Of a DNA stretch of 64,000 bases, positions 9,570-20,259 are shown piece after piece. The first letter of the stretch is position 1, and each line of letters starts with the position of its first letter. The DNA lies in the NCBI GenBank assembly GCA_022494885.1, contig JAGVSM010000985.1:92409-156408 (forward strand). Direction: 5' to 3'. The notes under the pieces are model-generated. The model saw nothing but the letters and a program-made list of their open reading frames with translations, did not search any database and was not told the origin of the DNA. The position numbers and the translations under genes were made by a program. This DNA is from Micrasema longulum. Its lineage: Eukaryota; Arthropoda; Insecta; Trichoptera; Brachycentridae.

Positions 9570-11335
9570 TATTAGTCTGTGCTTTCTATTAACTTATAAA
9601 CTATTATCATGTATTAAAATGTAATTGCCTAGCTTGGAACCGGGGTATGTATGTACCCTTGTTAGCTGGGTAAAGTGAACATAACACTGTATTTATGATA
9701 AAATGTAAAAATACATATATTGAAAATTATCTTCCCAAAAATGTTGCAATTAATTTTGTGTGAAATGGCGTTCTATAATAAAAATAAACCTTTCAATTAT
9801 TTTGAACTCTAATTTGAATAAAACGAATATCCGTATGAATGCATTTGTATGAACGCAATTAGCCGAAACAATTAAATGGATTGACAATGTTGCAAAATTA
9901 CTCCCAATTCCCACGGGATGGAGGGAATATTTTCACCTCGCACCAGTCGACCTGTCAACTGTCACCGGTCACCGGTCCGGTGACAGTCACCACAGGAAGG
10001 TCACGAGTTATAACTTGTGACAGTGTCCACTCGACCGGCTAGCGCGACTTTTTGTCCGACAGTTTTTTAAACTCAATATCTTGCGTCGTTTTACGTTACG
10101 GCATTCGTGAAAAATAATTATGCAATACATGTACGATTTGTGTTGTACTAACACAATCCGGATAGATTTGCACGCAGCCTCCTCCGTGAAAATGTAAGGG
10201 ATGAAACATAACCTCACATTTCACCGGACACACGCGCCTTCAGCGCGCCCTTTGATAAGTAATCAGCAATGTTTTGTTTGCAAAATGCAATCGTCTTTCG
10301 ACTGTTAATAATTATATCAATATTTGTGACGGGGTGCTTGCATTTTAAATCGCCGTGGCTCGAAAATGGAGCGATTTTCTCGCATACGCCGCACGTTAAA
10401 ATGGCGGAAATCGCCCTGAATTTTGCGCTTTTCTGCGTCGGAGATTATTACTAAGTGTGTTTGGAAAAGTACTCACCATTTGCCGTGTGCTTTTGAGGTT
10501 GTTCATGTTGATGCATGTCTCGGGACACCGTCTTATGTTCAAACGACCGATCGCTCTCATGTCACGAAAACTACTGACGACATTTTGTCCGCTTCATTCG
10601 GAAAATATTATAATGCACCACCGCGCAAAACGGTTTCACCCATCTCGCCTCACATCGAAAGAAAGCGGCAGCATTTTTGACATAAGTATTCATGTTGCCG
10701 GCAGTTTTCCTGACTGCTTGTTTTGTTGTAGATTTCAGATCCGCACGTTTTGATCCCACTGAAAACGGCGCAAATGGACACGCGCCGAAGTGTTAAAAGT
10801 TTCAGGACCTTGTGCAATATTCGACGTAGAGCCGGGTCCTTTCTTTTTACTCGAAATACGTCTACTGGTACGTACAACATATATAATGTCTTATATACCC
10901 CACTATGTTAAAGCTTAAAGGCCCAAATCCCAAATCTCTAGGTGTTAAAAATAAAAAGTATCAAGTGCGCTCTGACATTTCAATACACACGCATATTTGC
11001 TAAAATAACATTTTATAAAGTTGTATTATTATTGCTGTAGCTTTTTAACTAACCTACATATTATTTTTTATTCCGTGTTCAGGCGGCTAAAGAATATGTA
11101 TAGATATGTGTGTAAAATAGAACCAAAACCCTGGACGAGTTTTTTCGACTCGATTGCAACTCTCAGATAAGAATTCTAAAAAGAGAAACAAAGTAGAGAT
11201 AAGTTTAGTGATTGGCGCGTTTACCTGGTTACAAAACTCAATTCCACGTAAAATGTGTAATAAATATAATTTATCATGAAGGTTTGCCCTAGCAAAGGCT
11301 GCTCGCACATAACTAATAAGTACGATGAAACTGAT
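9570..11335. other. Least repetitive stretch of the left half; no gene assigned
   Basis: About 9,880-10,880 is richer in GC than its surroundings and contains no repeat I could pair within the window. Short open frames occur (10,269-10,454 and 10,457-10,753 on plus), but none matches a known family. A short inverted arrangement of CACCGG and CCGGTG lies at 9,963-9,990. It could hide a promoter or small exons of an unrecognised gene, but I cannot show that. Confidence 0.35.
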
Positions 11336-11339
11336 TGTG

Positions 11340-11600
11340 GTCTGGCCGGATACCGGATATTCGGCGAGCCCCTAAGCCGGAGAGCCGGGTATCCGGCCCA
11401 TCGTCTCTGAAAAAAAAAGTATGCAAAAAAAACTATTTTTGAAATACTGAGGGTTACTTCATTTTTCCCAAATGCGGTCGATACCGATAAATCAATTAAG
11501 TGGCATTGATTTCGTGCAATTTTCACAGTTAATGAATATGAGGTATCCGCCGGATGCCGGATAGTAAAATTAGGCCGGATAGGCCGGATACCCGATCGGT
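11340..11600. repeat. Palindromic CCGGAT-rich repeat, MITE-like
   Basis: Both ends carry overlapping CCGGATACCGG / GGCCGGATA motifs in inverted arrangement (11,343-11,400 and 11,540-11,600) around an AT-rich centre. This looks like a non-autonomous DNA transposon with structured ends. No transposase is seen and the superfamily is not assigned. Confidence 0.5.
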
Positions 11601-11708
11601 CAGGAATTTAACTAACTTATAATTACACGCGTTGCTATTTATATAATAAAATATTGTCTGAAAAAGACAGAAAATTGAAAGAAAGAGAGAAAAAGAAGAT
11701 AAAATAAA

Positions 11709-12200
11709 TCATAACGGGAATAGTTTTAAAAGAGGACTCGAAGTTAAATTTAATTGATTATTTATTATTTGAAGTTTTTGATTAATGGCTTTACTAATTT
11801 CTAATCGTTCTAAATTATCTAAACGAAAACCATTTTTATTGACATGCAAAATTTCTACACACGTTTCTTGATTAAATTCATGATTTTCGGATTTAAGATG
11901 ATTTGCGAATTCTGAAAAATTATTATTACTCAGACATATTATATGTTCTTTGATTCTAACTTTAAATTTACGTGAAGTTTTTCCAATATAGAAATTTGGG
12001 CAATTTAAACAATTTAATTTATAAATTCCCGAATGATTTAATTGATCGTCCTTATCTTTACAATTTGTTAATATTTTACCTATGTTATTATTAGTATAAA
12101 AAGCTGGCCTAATATTGTCAGGTAAAATTTGTGCTATATTATTAGAAAATGAATTAATGTACAAAATTATACGCCAGTTCTCATTTTTATTGGAAATATT
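11709..12200 (-). mobile_element. Penelope-like element: GIY-YIG endonuclease C-terminal fragment
   Basis: The minus-strand frame 12,164-11,709 (about 151 residues, open) contains HSGIYKLNCLNCPNFYIGKT, the GIY-YIG core in the spaced form (GIY...FYIG) found in Penelope-like retroelements. The conserved basic stretch (TSRKFKVRIKEH), an H of the HLKSENH segment, and an E in LERLEI follow. These agree with the GIY-YIG endonuclease that sits C-terminal to the reverse transcriptase in Penelope elements. The reverse transcriptase part is not recognisable upstream (12.2-12.4 kb), so this is a 5'-truncated copy. A decayed relative lies at 61,580-61,760 (minus). Confidence 0.8.
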
Positions 12201-12500
12201 TTGGGAACTGTATTAGTATTTTTTCCTATAGTTTAATTTAAGTTTTTTATTCAAAATATTGTCAATTAAATTTGGTTCATAGCTATTATTGAAAGCAATA
12301 CTCTTTATAGTATTTAATTCTAAGTCAAAATTATTTTTATTTAGTGGTATTGAAGTAAGCCGATGTATCATAGAAAAAAAAATTAAAGTGGTTTATACAA
12401 ATTTATAAACAAATAAGTGTAAAATGTCATACCACAAAGTAAAAATTGTTTTTGATAACAATAATATGTTAAATGTATCTTTACTATTCAAATTCTCGTT
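12200..12500. other. AT-rich sequence upstream of the Penelope fragment
   Basis: Probably more of the decayed element, but no reverse transcriptase motif is readable. Confidence 0.35.
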
Positions 12501-12502
12501 AA

Positions 12503-12783
12503 GGTGATTCTTAACGAAAATATAAAACTCATTATTCATAGATTCTATAATTTTTTGTTGAAAAATGTGATTTTTAAGTTTTTTTTTGTTTTGTACACCA
12601 TTTTGTTAAATAGACTTAAATTATATTTTTTTGTTATTTGTTACAATAAATATAGTGTAAAGTTTCCGCAAACCAAGTTTTGTAAAATTTCCATTGAAAT
12701 TAAACGTTTAAGTGGCATTTTTCAATAAAAAATTATAAAAGCGCCATCTATGAATAAGTTTCATATAAGCGTTTAGAACCACC
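12503..12783. mobile_element. 281-bp MITE with TTAA target duplication (piggyBac-like)
   Basis: Bounded by TTAA on both sides (12,499-12,502 and 12,784-12,787). The termini are inverted repeats: GGTGATTCTTAACG at the left, GGTGGTTCTAAACG as the complement of the right. Matching continues in patches (TTCATAGAT, TATAATTTTTTGTTGAAAAA). The surrounding sequence occurs uninterrupted with a single TTAA at 7,504-7,507. TTAA duplication is the hallmark of piggyBac-type insertion, but no transposase is present. Confidence 0.8.
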
Positions 12784-12789
12784 TTAAAT

Positions 12790-13360
12790 GTTTCACATAT
12801 ACGAGGGATGCTAGAATGTTTCCGATGATTAGTTTTAATGATACGAATATAGGAAATATCAGAGTCTAGTCGGTCTTGAGGGGACACGGCGAGCGAGTAG
12901 ATTAATTTGTTTATAGGTAATATTATAATATTAGAAATGAAGTCACGGTAGAGTTTCGGAGGCTGCTGCAGTCGCCATGACAAGGCCCAATTTAATTCAA
13001 ATTACAAAATGTTTTTTAAATACTTACTCCATCTTATTCACTTTTGCCAAAGCTTTCCAAAATACGAGAGCTTCAGCACGGACAGACTTTAAGTAAGAGT
13101 GAGACGCAATATACGTATTTTCATTATAATTCTGTAGAACGAAAGAGACGCCACTTATCGGTTTTCCACGAAACAAACAGACAGAAGATAATTTCATGTT
13201 ACATTTTGCGAGTGGAAGCGAGACGTCCATACAAAATAGTAGGTGAAATATTTGAATACGTGCATTTTTACGTGAGAAAAAGAGACAGAAATGACAAATA
13301 TAGCTGTAATATCACGAAGAACAGAGACAGGTATATTATCATATAGCCTAATCCTATAAA
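12790..13360. other. No gene assigned
   Basis: Flank of the MITE repeat, then a stretch with a plus-strand open frame at 13,044-13,346. That frame is basic and matches no family I recognise. I do not call it a gene. Confidence 0.35.
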
Positions 13361-13845
13361 GAAGCGCCTCTACACGCTGGCCAATACGTTGGCTGATACG
13401 CTGGTAAGCGTGTAGAGAGGTGTTCGTTATTCCTTCGACTGATGCCCATGATATCCTTACTCAGATAAACCTTAATGTATCCCACCGTAACTTGCGTATT
13501 ATACCAATCCCATCTTTACTGTGGGAAATTATAAAACTAACATCGGATTTTTTCCCCTCTGCGATGGATCCTCAGAACAGTGAACGAAATCTCACTAAAC
13601 GGTACTGTCGATGTGTTCTTACAGCAAAGGCAGGCATTTAAGAAGCAAGCGGTGTTGGCTCTCCTGACTCGCGATGTCACACTTGCCACTAGATTATCCC
13701 ATATTTATACCTTTTGTTAATTATACATTTTGTAAATTAAATAAGTTTTTCAGACTGTTTAGATTAACTATTACTCATTGATGTCAATTTATTAGGCCCT
13801 ACTTAAGCCTGTTGATTGGCTTTAAAAAAAATAAAATTGTAAAAA

Positions 13846-14090
13846 TAAAGTGGACCGTAAAGGTGGACTAAGGTCTCAGGTTCGATTCCCGATACGGTTG
13901 ACATGAAACATTTGTTTGAGAAGGTGTTTTTACATTAGAATATTTCATAGTCCCTGGACTGGCACCTAAAGCATAATACTGATCATCTTACATTCATGTA
14001 ACAAAAATAATCAAGACGTGCTTCGGTTGGTGTACCAATGCAGTACCCTATGCACCACGGAGCGCGAAAAGGGGAATGGTGATATATAAT
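13846..14090 (+). mobile_element. SINE family B
   Basis: Box B GGTTCGATTCCCGATACGG, then the family body (TTTCATAGTCCCTGGACTGG, ATCATCTTACATTCATGTAA) and 3' end TTGGTGTACCAATGCAGT. The head is decayed before box B. Confidence 0.8.
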
Positions 14091-14094
14091 TTAT

Positions 14095-14410
14095 TAACAG
14101 TTTCTTCCATGGTAACTCCATAATTTTAAAAGTTTTTTCGTTGCTCATTTTCAGGCAGCCATATTGTCGTAAACCAAGAAAAAACACGCGAAAAATCACG
14201 GAAAATCGCGTGCGCTCCGGCGGTTCAAAGCGCAATAATTTTTTTTTTTTTTTTCAATAGATTTTACGGACAATGCCAAATTTAAACAAATCATACAACG
14301 AAAAAAAAATACAGTAACAAATAATAGAAGCAATACAATAAAGAAAAGCAAAGACAAGTAAATACATTAGACAGGCATTATGCAATCCAGGTTAATTCTA
14401 CAAATATAAA
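14095..14410. other. No gene seen; T-run at 14,236
   Basis: A short stretch with a homopolymer run between the SINE and the LINE remnant. No recognised domain. Confidence 0.35.
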
Positions 14411-14411
14411 A

Positions 14412-14620
14412 TTAACTTATTGGAAATATTTCTTCACTCAATTTGTAAAAAAAAATCAATTTACAATCAAAATAATCTAGATCTTGATTTTCATTATTTC
14501 TGAGTCTACGTGAAGGAACATTAAGAGATATTTTTTGGAGAATAGTCGGGACATCAAATAAACTATCAAGTATTTTAAACATGCAAATTAAATCTACATT
14601 AAATCGAAGTTGTAAGATCT
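14412..14620 (-). mobile_element. LINE family 1-like fragment
   Basis: The minus-strand frame reads FNVDLICMFKILDSLFDVP and then QKISLNVPSRRLR. This is aligned to MDLICIFKILNALSDVP and FHVPNRVTR of the 1-kb LINE copy. It is diverged and truncated at both ends. Confidence 0.65.
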
Positions 14621-14869
14621 GGGCCAATGCGTCGACGCGATGACCAGCGTTCTGCCAGACACAAGTTAATGCCCCCACCTGTACGCCTGCCAGCGTATCG
14701 GCCAGCGCATTCGCCTGCGTAATGGCCAGCGTGTAGATGCGCTTAGTTACTAATGAACGAGAGGGATATGATCATCTAATTCTGTGACGTCAAAGTTTGA
14801 AAAAATACTGCGTGGACTACGTAACAAAATTAACAACGAATTTGGCCACATTTTTAATAGGGGTAATAA

Positions 14870-15118
14870 TTCATCATCGTCATCATTCCCTTTCCGCACC
14901 TAATGGTGCATAGGGCACTGGATTTGTACTCCAATCGCAGCGTATATTAATCAATTTTGTTACATAAGGATAAGGTGATCAGTATTACGCTTCAGGTACC
15001 AGTCCAGAGACTATGAAATATTCTAGTTGTGAAAAATATTTCATATCAACCATGACGGGAATCGAACCCGAAACCTCTTGCATGGTAGGCAAACGCGCCA
15101 TTAAACCATTACACCAAA
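14870..15118 (-). mobile_element. SINE family B, full length
   Basis: Reverse-strand copy with box A near 15,110, box B (GGGTTCGATTCCCGTCATGG on minus) at about 15,055-15,070, the full body, and the 3' end with GGTGCGGAAAGGGAATGATG and a GATGATGA tail at about 14,872. Confidence 0.85.
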
Positions 15119-15164
15119 AAAAATATAATTTTATTTAATTTACTTTCATATAATTTGAAATTCT

Positions 15165-16015
15165 CTATCCTTACCTCTGTTTTGTATAAATGTTTGTTTT
15201 GTATAAATGTTTGTTTTGTAAGAACAAAAATCGCGCTTTTCCTCTTTCCAATTGTTCCAAGAAGTTAAACTTTTAGAAATAAGACAAAAAACAAAATTGT
15301 TCTCAATGTTTAAAATATATATTTAAGAACCAAAATGTATTTACAAGTAATTCAAATAGATCAATTCTAAGAAGGAATCGTGTTCTAGAAATACGACATT
15401 GTAAAACGAGGCTAGCAAGGAGACATGCATATTTTATGGGCCCAAAAAAATTTAATTCTTTTTTTACTGATAATATTTCATTGATCTCAACCTTTAAAAT
15501 TTTCCGTCTTTTAAAAACACGCACTATACTGGATTGAAACTAAAGATATCAACTCTTTTTTTCTATGATATATTTTGTTGCCCTTTAATAATAAGGAATA
15601 TTTTTACATTTTTTATTTCCTTTTTTAATTACTATAAAATAAAAAGTACCTTATAATCTTTTACAGAATGTTTTCTTTTCTCTTTCTTATATAACACAAA
15701 CATATTATACCTGTCCATTTATTATAGGAGCAAATATTCATAAACATTTCTTGTATACCCACGAACAGGCCATGCCTTTGTGGGATTTTTGTTTACTGTT
15801 TTTACTGTTAATATGTATTTCATTGCTATGTAATTATCCTTGATTTTTTAATACTCTGTTTTACCTCTTATGTATATCGAAAAAAAAACAGCTAAAATAT
15901 TTTATTTTTTTTAAACTCCTTAATAAAGATACCAGTCTTGAAGATGTCGCGAAAGCGATAAAACCAGTCACTCGATATTCCAAATTTGTGGATTCAAGTA
16001 TCACTCGTCTTTTAT
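15165..16015 (+). mobile_element. Penelope-like terminal repeat interrupted by another repeat
   Basis: The outer parts (15,165-15,215 and about 15,915-16,015) together match the uninterrupted minus-strand sequence at 63,864-63,990. The right part has GAAGATGTCGCGAAAGCGAT and CCAAATTTGTGGATT. The inner part, about 15,300-15,900, matches 62,075-62,552 in reverse. One element therefore seems to have landed in another. A 16-bp unit (TGTATAAATGTTTGTT) is doubled at the left junction. Confidence 0.65.
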
Positions 16016-16900
16016 TTCTATAATAAACGACAATTATATACTAATAATTACCATAAATAAACTTAGTAAGCACCCATTGTCGATAATTAAATTGCGTCTT
16101 TTTTAATGAAGTATTTCTTATTTTTCCTTACTCTCCGAAATGGGGGTCAGCGGTATACAAGCTCCTGACGTTACTGCGACCTGTTAAGCTTTATTGTGAA
16201 GGGTCTCCGTGAATCAGTTCTGGGTTGCTATTCCGAATCTTCTCGCGGGGGTAGAGAAGATTTCTACGTAAAGTGGGAATTTTTATTTTTTGAATGCGAC
16301 TACACTTTGCTTCATATGTATGAAGCAAAGTGTGTTCATATGGCCACACTGATGATTTAACGTCAAATTAGGTAAAAAAAAACATTTTATAATCGACATT
16401 TCGTAGTTTATTCGAAGTCACACGTCATGCCAGCCGAGTGCGCTTCTAACAAACATTGCGTACAAGTATGGAGCGGTAACTTAATACGTGCCGTTTGTCC
16501 CATAAGGGGAAATGTGTCGAAATGTGCATATTTTGAAGTATTGAAGAAAATTTCTCCAACGTCACACGAAAAAAATAGAATACCATTAGCGTCATATTTT
16601 TTGATTATTTAAAAAAAATAATATGGCGCACTTTAATGCATTATCACTATGTAAAGATTGTATAATAATGGAGAAAGTAATGCTGATATTGATATCTTTA
16701 ACGATACATTAAATAATTATAGGAAAACTGTAACGCAATTTATAAAATCAAATAGTCACTTATGTTAGTTAGGTAAAATAATTTGTAATAATCTGTTGGT
16801 ATTAATTTATTGTGATAACTTTAAAAACAATCATAGAATTCAATTAAGCTAGCCAATTAAAAAAATATCTAATATTTTAAAATAAAATAAAATAACTTTG
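16016..16900. other. No gene seen; contains a perfect short hairpin
   Basis: No recognised family. At 16,302-16,333 ACACTTTGCTTCATA is followed after two bases by its exact reverse complement. A plus-strand frame of 61 codons at 16,427 has no recognisable homology. Confidence 0.4.
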
Positions 16901-17000
16901 TTTTTATGTACCACTTATATTTTTATAATTTGACAACCAACTAGTTTCGGCAATACTACGCCTTCTTTAGGGTTAATTACAAACTAACATAACATATATA
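16900..17000. repeat. Retroelement-terminus-like motif
   Basis: CTAGTTTCGGCAATACTACG followed by CTTCTTTAGGG resembles the TTTCGGC...ATCTTCAGG motif seen at 28,460-28,500. Such motifs occur at Penelope-like ends. This assignment is tentative. Confidence 0.35.
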
Positions 17001-17375
17001 AATTTTTCACAGTGAGGGTAGAGTGGGCGTGGCTATGGGAGTAGAGAAGAGAGGGGGTTTGTGTGTGGATTTAAGGACTATTACTAAGATTTATTTGAAT
17101 ATTAAAAGTTTTATTTACAGCCTTTCTAATCTCCAATATTTAATAAAAACAAAGCGATTTTATTTTATTTTAATATATTAAATAATAATGTTCCACAAAG
17201 TAAGTGCTTCAAACATCAAAAATAAAAATAATATCCACTATTAACTTTTTTTCTATTTTTATGCATGCTGTGTTCACGTATAATTGATGAACAATATCTA
17301 AAATAACAATTTATGATTATTATACCAATGTCATATGTATTGTTTATTGTTTATGAACCAAAATAAAAAAATTAC
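17000..17375. other. AT-rich, no gene seen
   Basis: No recognised feature. Confidence 0.4.
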
Positions 17376-17377
17376 AA

Positions 17378-17512
17378 ATCCAACAAATACTTGAAGATGG
17401 ACGGTCAAGTTGGAATGATTAGCGCGCGTGCATCAGAAGATGAACGAATATAGAGGAAGCTATATCTGCACGCAAAAATAGAGTGATATAGCGTTATATC
17501 CTCTTTGCCCAC
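17378..17512 (+). mobile_element. RTE-like LINE 3' end (family 3), short fragment
   Basis: CAACAAATACTTGAAGATGG and GCGCGCGTGCATCAGAAGAT, then GATATAGCGTTATATCCTCT, match the same blocks in the copies at 52.4 and 57.1 kb. Confidence 0.7.
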
Positions 17513-17845
17513 TAAAACTTATCTTGATTATTTTTATACACGGAATGTAGTCTGTCAGTCAAACAGTAAAATATATTGTATTTAGGGGATCCAAAAGCCC
17601 ATTCTCAGTCTGCAGCTGCCGTAGAATCCTAGGGAACTTCGTCAGTTGCGGAGAGAGAAATGTTAACTAAATTATTCCAATGAAAAATTTCTGTCAATCG
17701 GACTCCGATCGCCTGATGTATCGTAGATGTATATTGAAACCTCAATGGTACAATGAAACCATATTGAAGAACGCTTAGTAAGATTACCATTACTCTATAC
17801 GTTATATGAATAATAACGACTGGATATTATTTTATTGAGAAGATC
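17512..17845. other. No gene seen
   Basis: No recognised domain or repeat partner. Confidence 0.4.
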
Positions 17846-17849
17846 CATT

Positions 17850-18450
17850 CCTCCGTGCAAATTCATTCTCATATATTGGAACGATTGCAAAATGTTTGTA
17901 CACGTTTTATCTTTATTCTTCGCAAATTCGACCACATAACCGAATATCGCACGCAACTACACTGGCTCAGCCTTCACAATATTTTTAATAATCCCACTTC
18001 GCCTGTTTATCTGAGAGAGCTCTTCCAACCTCTATCACAACATGGACTATTTCTTCGTTCTAGTAACGAGAGAACCCTTTTAATACCGTTTCACCGCTCT
18101 AATTTTCTTGCCTCCTCTTTCACAGTTTTAGCTGCTCGATTGTGAAATAATCTACCCACTAATGTTAAAGGCACGCCCCTTCTTTATTTCTACATTTAAA
18201 TCAAGATTGAAATTTCACTATCTTAATTGAGTTATTCTTTTCTCCTTCTTCTTTCCTTCCCATCTCCTCTCCACGCTTCATAGTATAATGTCATATATTT
18301 TTTTAGTTCATTTTGTATAAAACTATAAAATCTAGTGTTAATACCTTAGAAAATGTCCATGTACTGGTAATTTTCTTAAACTGAACGGTTTGGGTAGGTA
18401 GGAAAAAATTGCTTTAAGGCAATATTATATGTAAATAAATTGTATGTAAA
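17850..18450 (+). mobile_element. LINE family 2: reverse transcriptase C-terminus and 3'UTR
   Basis: The frame 17,855-18,145 reads ILERLQNVCTRFIFILRKFD, then EYRTQLHWLSLHNIFN, the C-terminal thumb of a CR1/Rex-type LINE (compare the LHWL motif of the L2-like family). It continues after a stop with NNLPTNVKG. The 3'UTR at 18,350-18,450 is shared with 7,265-7,400. Broken by stops. Confidence 0.7.
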
Positions 18451-18459
18451 GTATTAAAA

Positions 18460-19240
18460 AAATAATAATAAGTTCGTTACAGAACCAAACAGCGAAAACG
18501 TACATTCATTGCCTACTTAAATTAAACAATTAATGATACTATTTGGTGACGCGAGAGAGAGGCGCGAAAATTATTTCCTCGATAGCTTAGAGAGCGCATG
18601 AACTGATCCAAGATGGTCCAACAAGGTCAGCCAACACACACGTTACTAAGGACGTTTACTGCCACTTAATATGCAATAGAAATCGACTCACCTGTGTTGA
18701 AGTGTTCCCCCTCGCTCCACCAAATATTATAATGCGGGAATGATGCGGATTTTAGGTTCTTTCTTTATTCGGCTTTGTGTATCAGGATTTTTGGATATTG
18801 GATGCGGTGATGATAATAATGTAGACACTTAAGCGGTAACTTTTTATGATAGCGGTAGGAATATGATTTTTTCGTTGTTAGTTTATCGTGCGGATCACAG
18901 AAGACATTTTACATTTGTTTTTAGGAAAAATACAGAAGTCAGTTTTATATTTGAATGTGGAATTTGTGAATTGTTGCAATGCGGTAGGTACTGCCAGGCT
19001 GCTCAGGTTCCTACTTCTCAAGGAAAAGCCGACAACCAAAACACATAAATGGCAGTAAACATTCACGCGTAACTACTATTTATTTTTATAATATGTAGGT
19101 ACCTATCCCAGATTAGGCGGTTAAAATCACTGACGTATACGTCATTGGTTAAAATAAATAACACAATATATGTAATAAATATTACAGCACCTATACAATG
19201 TTTAAATATGACCTGGAATTAGTAAAATAACCAATAATCA
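18460..19240. other. No gene seen
   Basis: The 18,540-18,760 portion is less AT-rich but carries no recognisable exon. The overlapping frames at 18,863-19,066 on both strands are not supported by any motif. Confidence 0.4.
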
Positions 19241-19244
19241 ATAT

Positions 19245-20100
19245 TTATTTTATCCCGTCCAAAGTAATCACCATTAGAGTTCACATATGCTAACTTATTT
19301 TTCAATTTTCATAGCACTTCTCGTAGGCCGATTCCGGAATGGCTTTCAGATCCCTCTGCGAATTTTCTTTTTTCACCGCGATCAAGTCAAAATGATTTCC
19401 GCGAAGTGGTAATTTGAGTTTAGGAAACAGTAAAATGTCACACGGAGCCAAACCATGTAAATACGGTGCTTGCGAAATTATTTTTTCGTTGTTTTTTCCA
19501 AATAATTGCGTGCAAGGAGAGATGTGTGACACGGCGCATGTAATGCAAAAAACGAGAGTTACCTTTCCATAAATCTGGTCTTTTTTGGCGAATATTTTCC
19601 ATAAAACGCTTCATACGTTTAAATAGGATTCCGTATTTACTGCCTGACCTGTTGGAAGGAACTCCAAAGTGAAAAACACCACGATAATTGAAGAAAACGG
19701 TCAACACTTTGATTTTTGAGCGTCTTGGCGTGGTTTTTTCGGGTTTCGGCTCAGTTGACAAGCGCCTCTCCGAAATATTTATATACTCACGTCTCATCAC
19801 CCGCAATGATGCACTGAATAGCGGTATCATCCATAGAAAGTATCTCTTGAGCGACAGATTTGCGTTGATTTTTTTGAAGAAAATCAAGCAACCTTCGCGC
19901 AAGCCGCATCGCAACACGTCAAATGTCCAAAACATCGTGTATAATACTGTGCACTGATTATCTCAAGGTCGGCAGCTAACTCTCGTATAGTTACTCGTCG
20001 ATCTTCAAGAACTATTTTCTTAACTTTTTTATGTTTTCTTCGACGGAGATGAGGCAAGTCTTAATCCACTTTTTAGCCCTCTTTATACCACTCCTATGCC
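19245..20100 (-). pseudogene. Mariner-type transposase relic
   Basis: Minus strand, reading downward from about 20,050. It has KKIVLEDRRVTIRELAADLE (helix-turn-helix region), then CIIAGDET at about 19,810 (the IxGDET motif with the first catalytic Asp; the following Trp codon is TGA), PRRSKIKVLTVFFNYRG, RQKRPDLWK, and LHGLAPCDILLFPKLK with the third catalytic Asp, ending LKAIPESAYEKC. This is the classical D,D34D mariner layout. At least two frameshifts and several stops leave it inactive. Confidence 0.85.
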
Positions 20101-20259
20101 TGTGTTTTAGATAAAGTAGACTCCGCATAGGCTTTTTGTAAAATTTTCAATGCGTTTGAACACGAAAATTTGTTGGAAAGGGAAAATTTAAGGCAAATTA
20201 TTTACTCCATTAATTTTGACAGTGAAATTCGCAGATTACTCGACAGATTGACTACATTC

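Larger units (their letters stand above)
13362..14744. mobile_element. Candidate composite DNA element with structured inverted ends
   Basis: The left end (13,365 onward) and the reverse complement of the right end (to about 14,740) share AGCGCNTCTACACGCTGGCC and then repeated ATACGCTGG motifs. The left end alone also folds back (CTCTACACGCT at about 13,368 with AGCGTGTAGAG near 13,410). The interior holds a SINE and a LINE fragment plus an open frame (13,420-13,641) of unknown nature. The boundaries are inferred from the ends only. Confidence 0.5.

Noticed and set aside
13044..13346. 100-codon plus frame as a host gene
   Set aside because: There is no recognisable domain, no splice context and biased basic composition. 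Not enough to support a gene.
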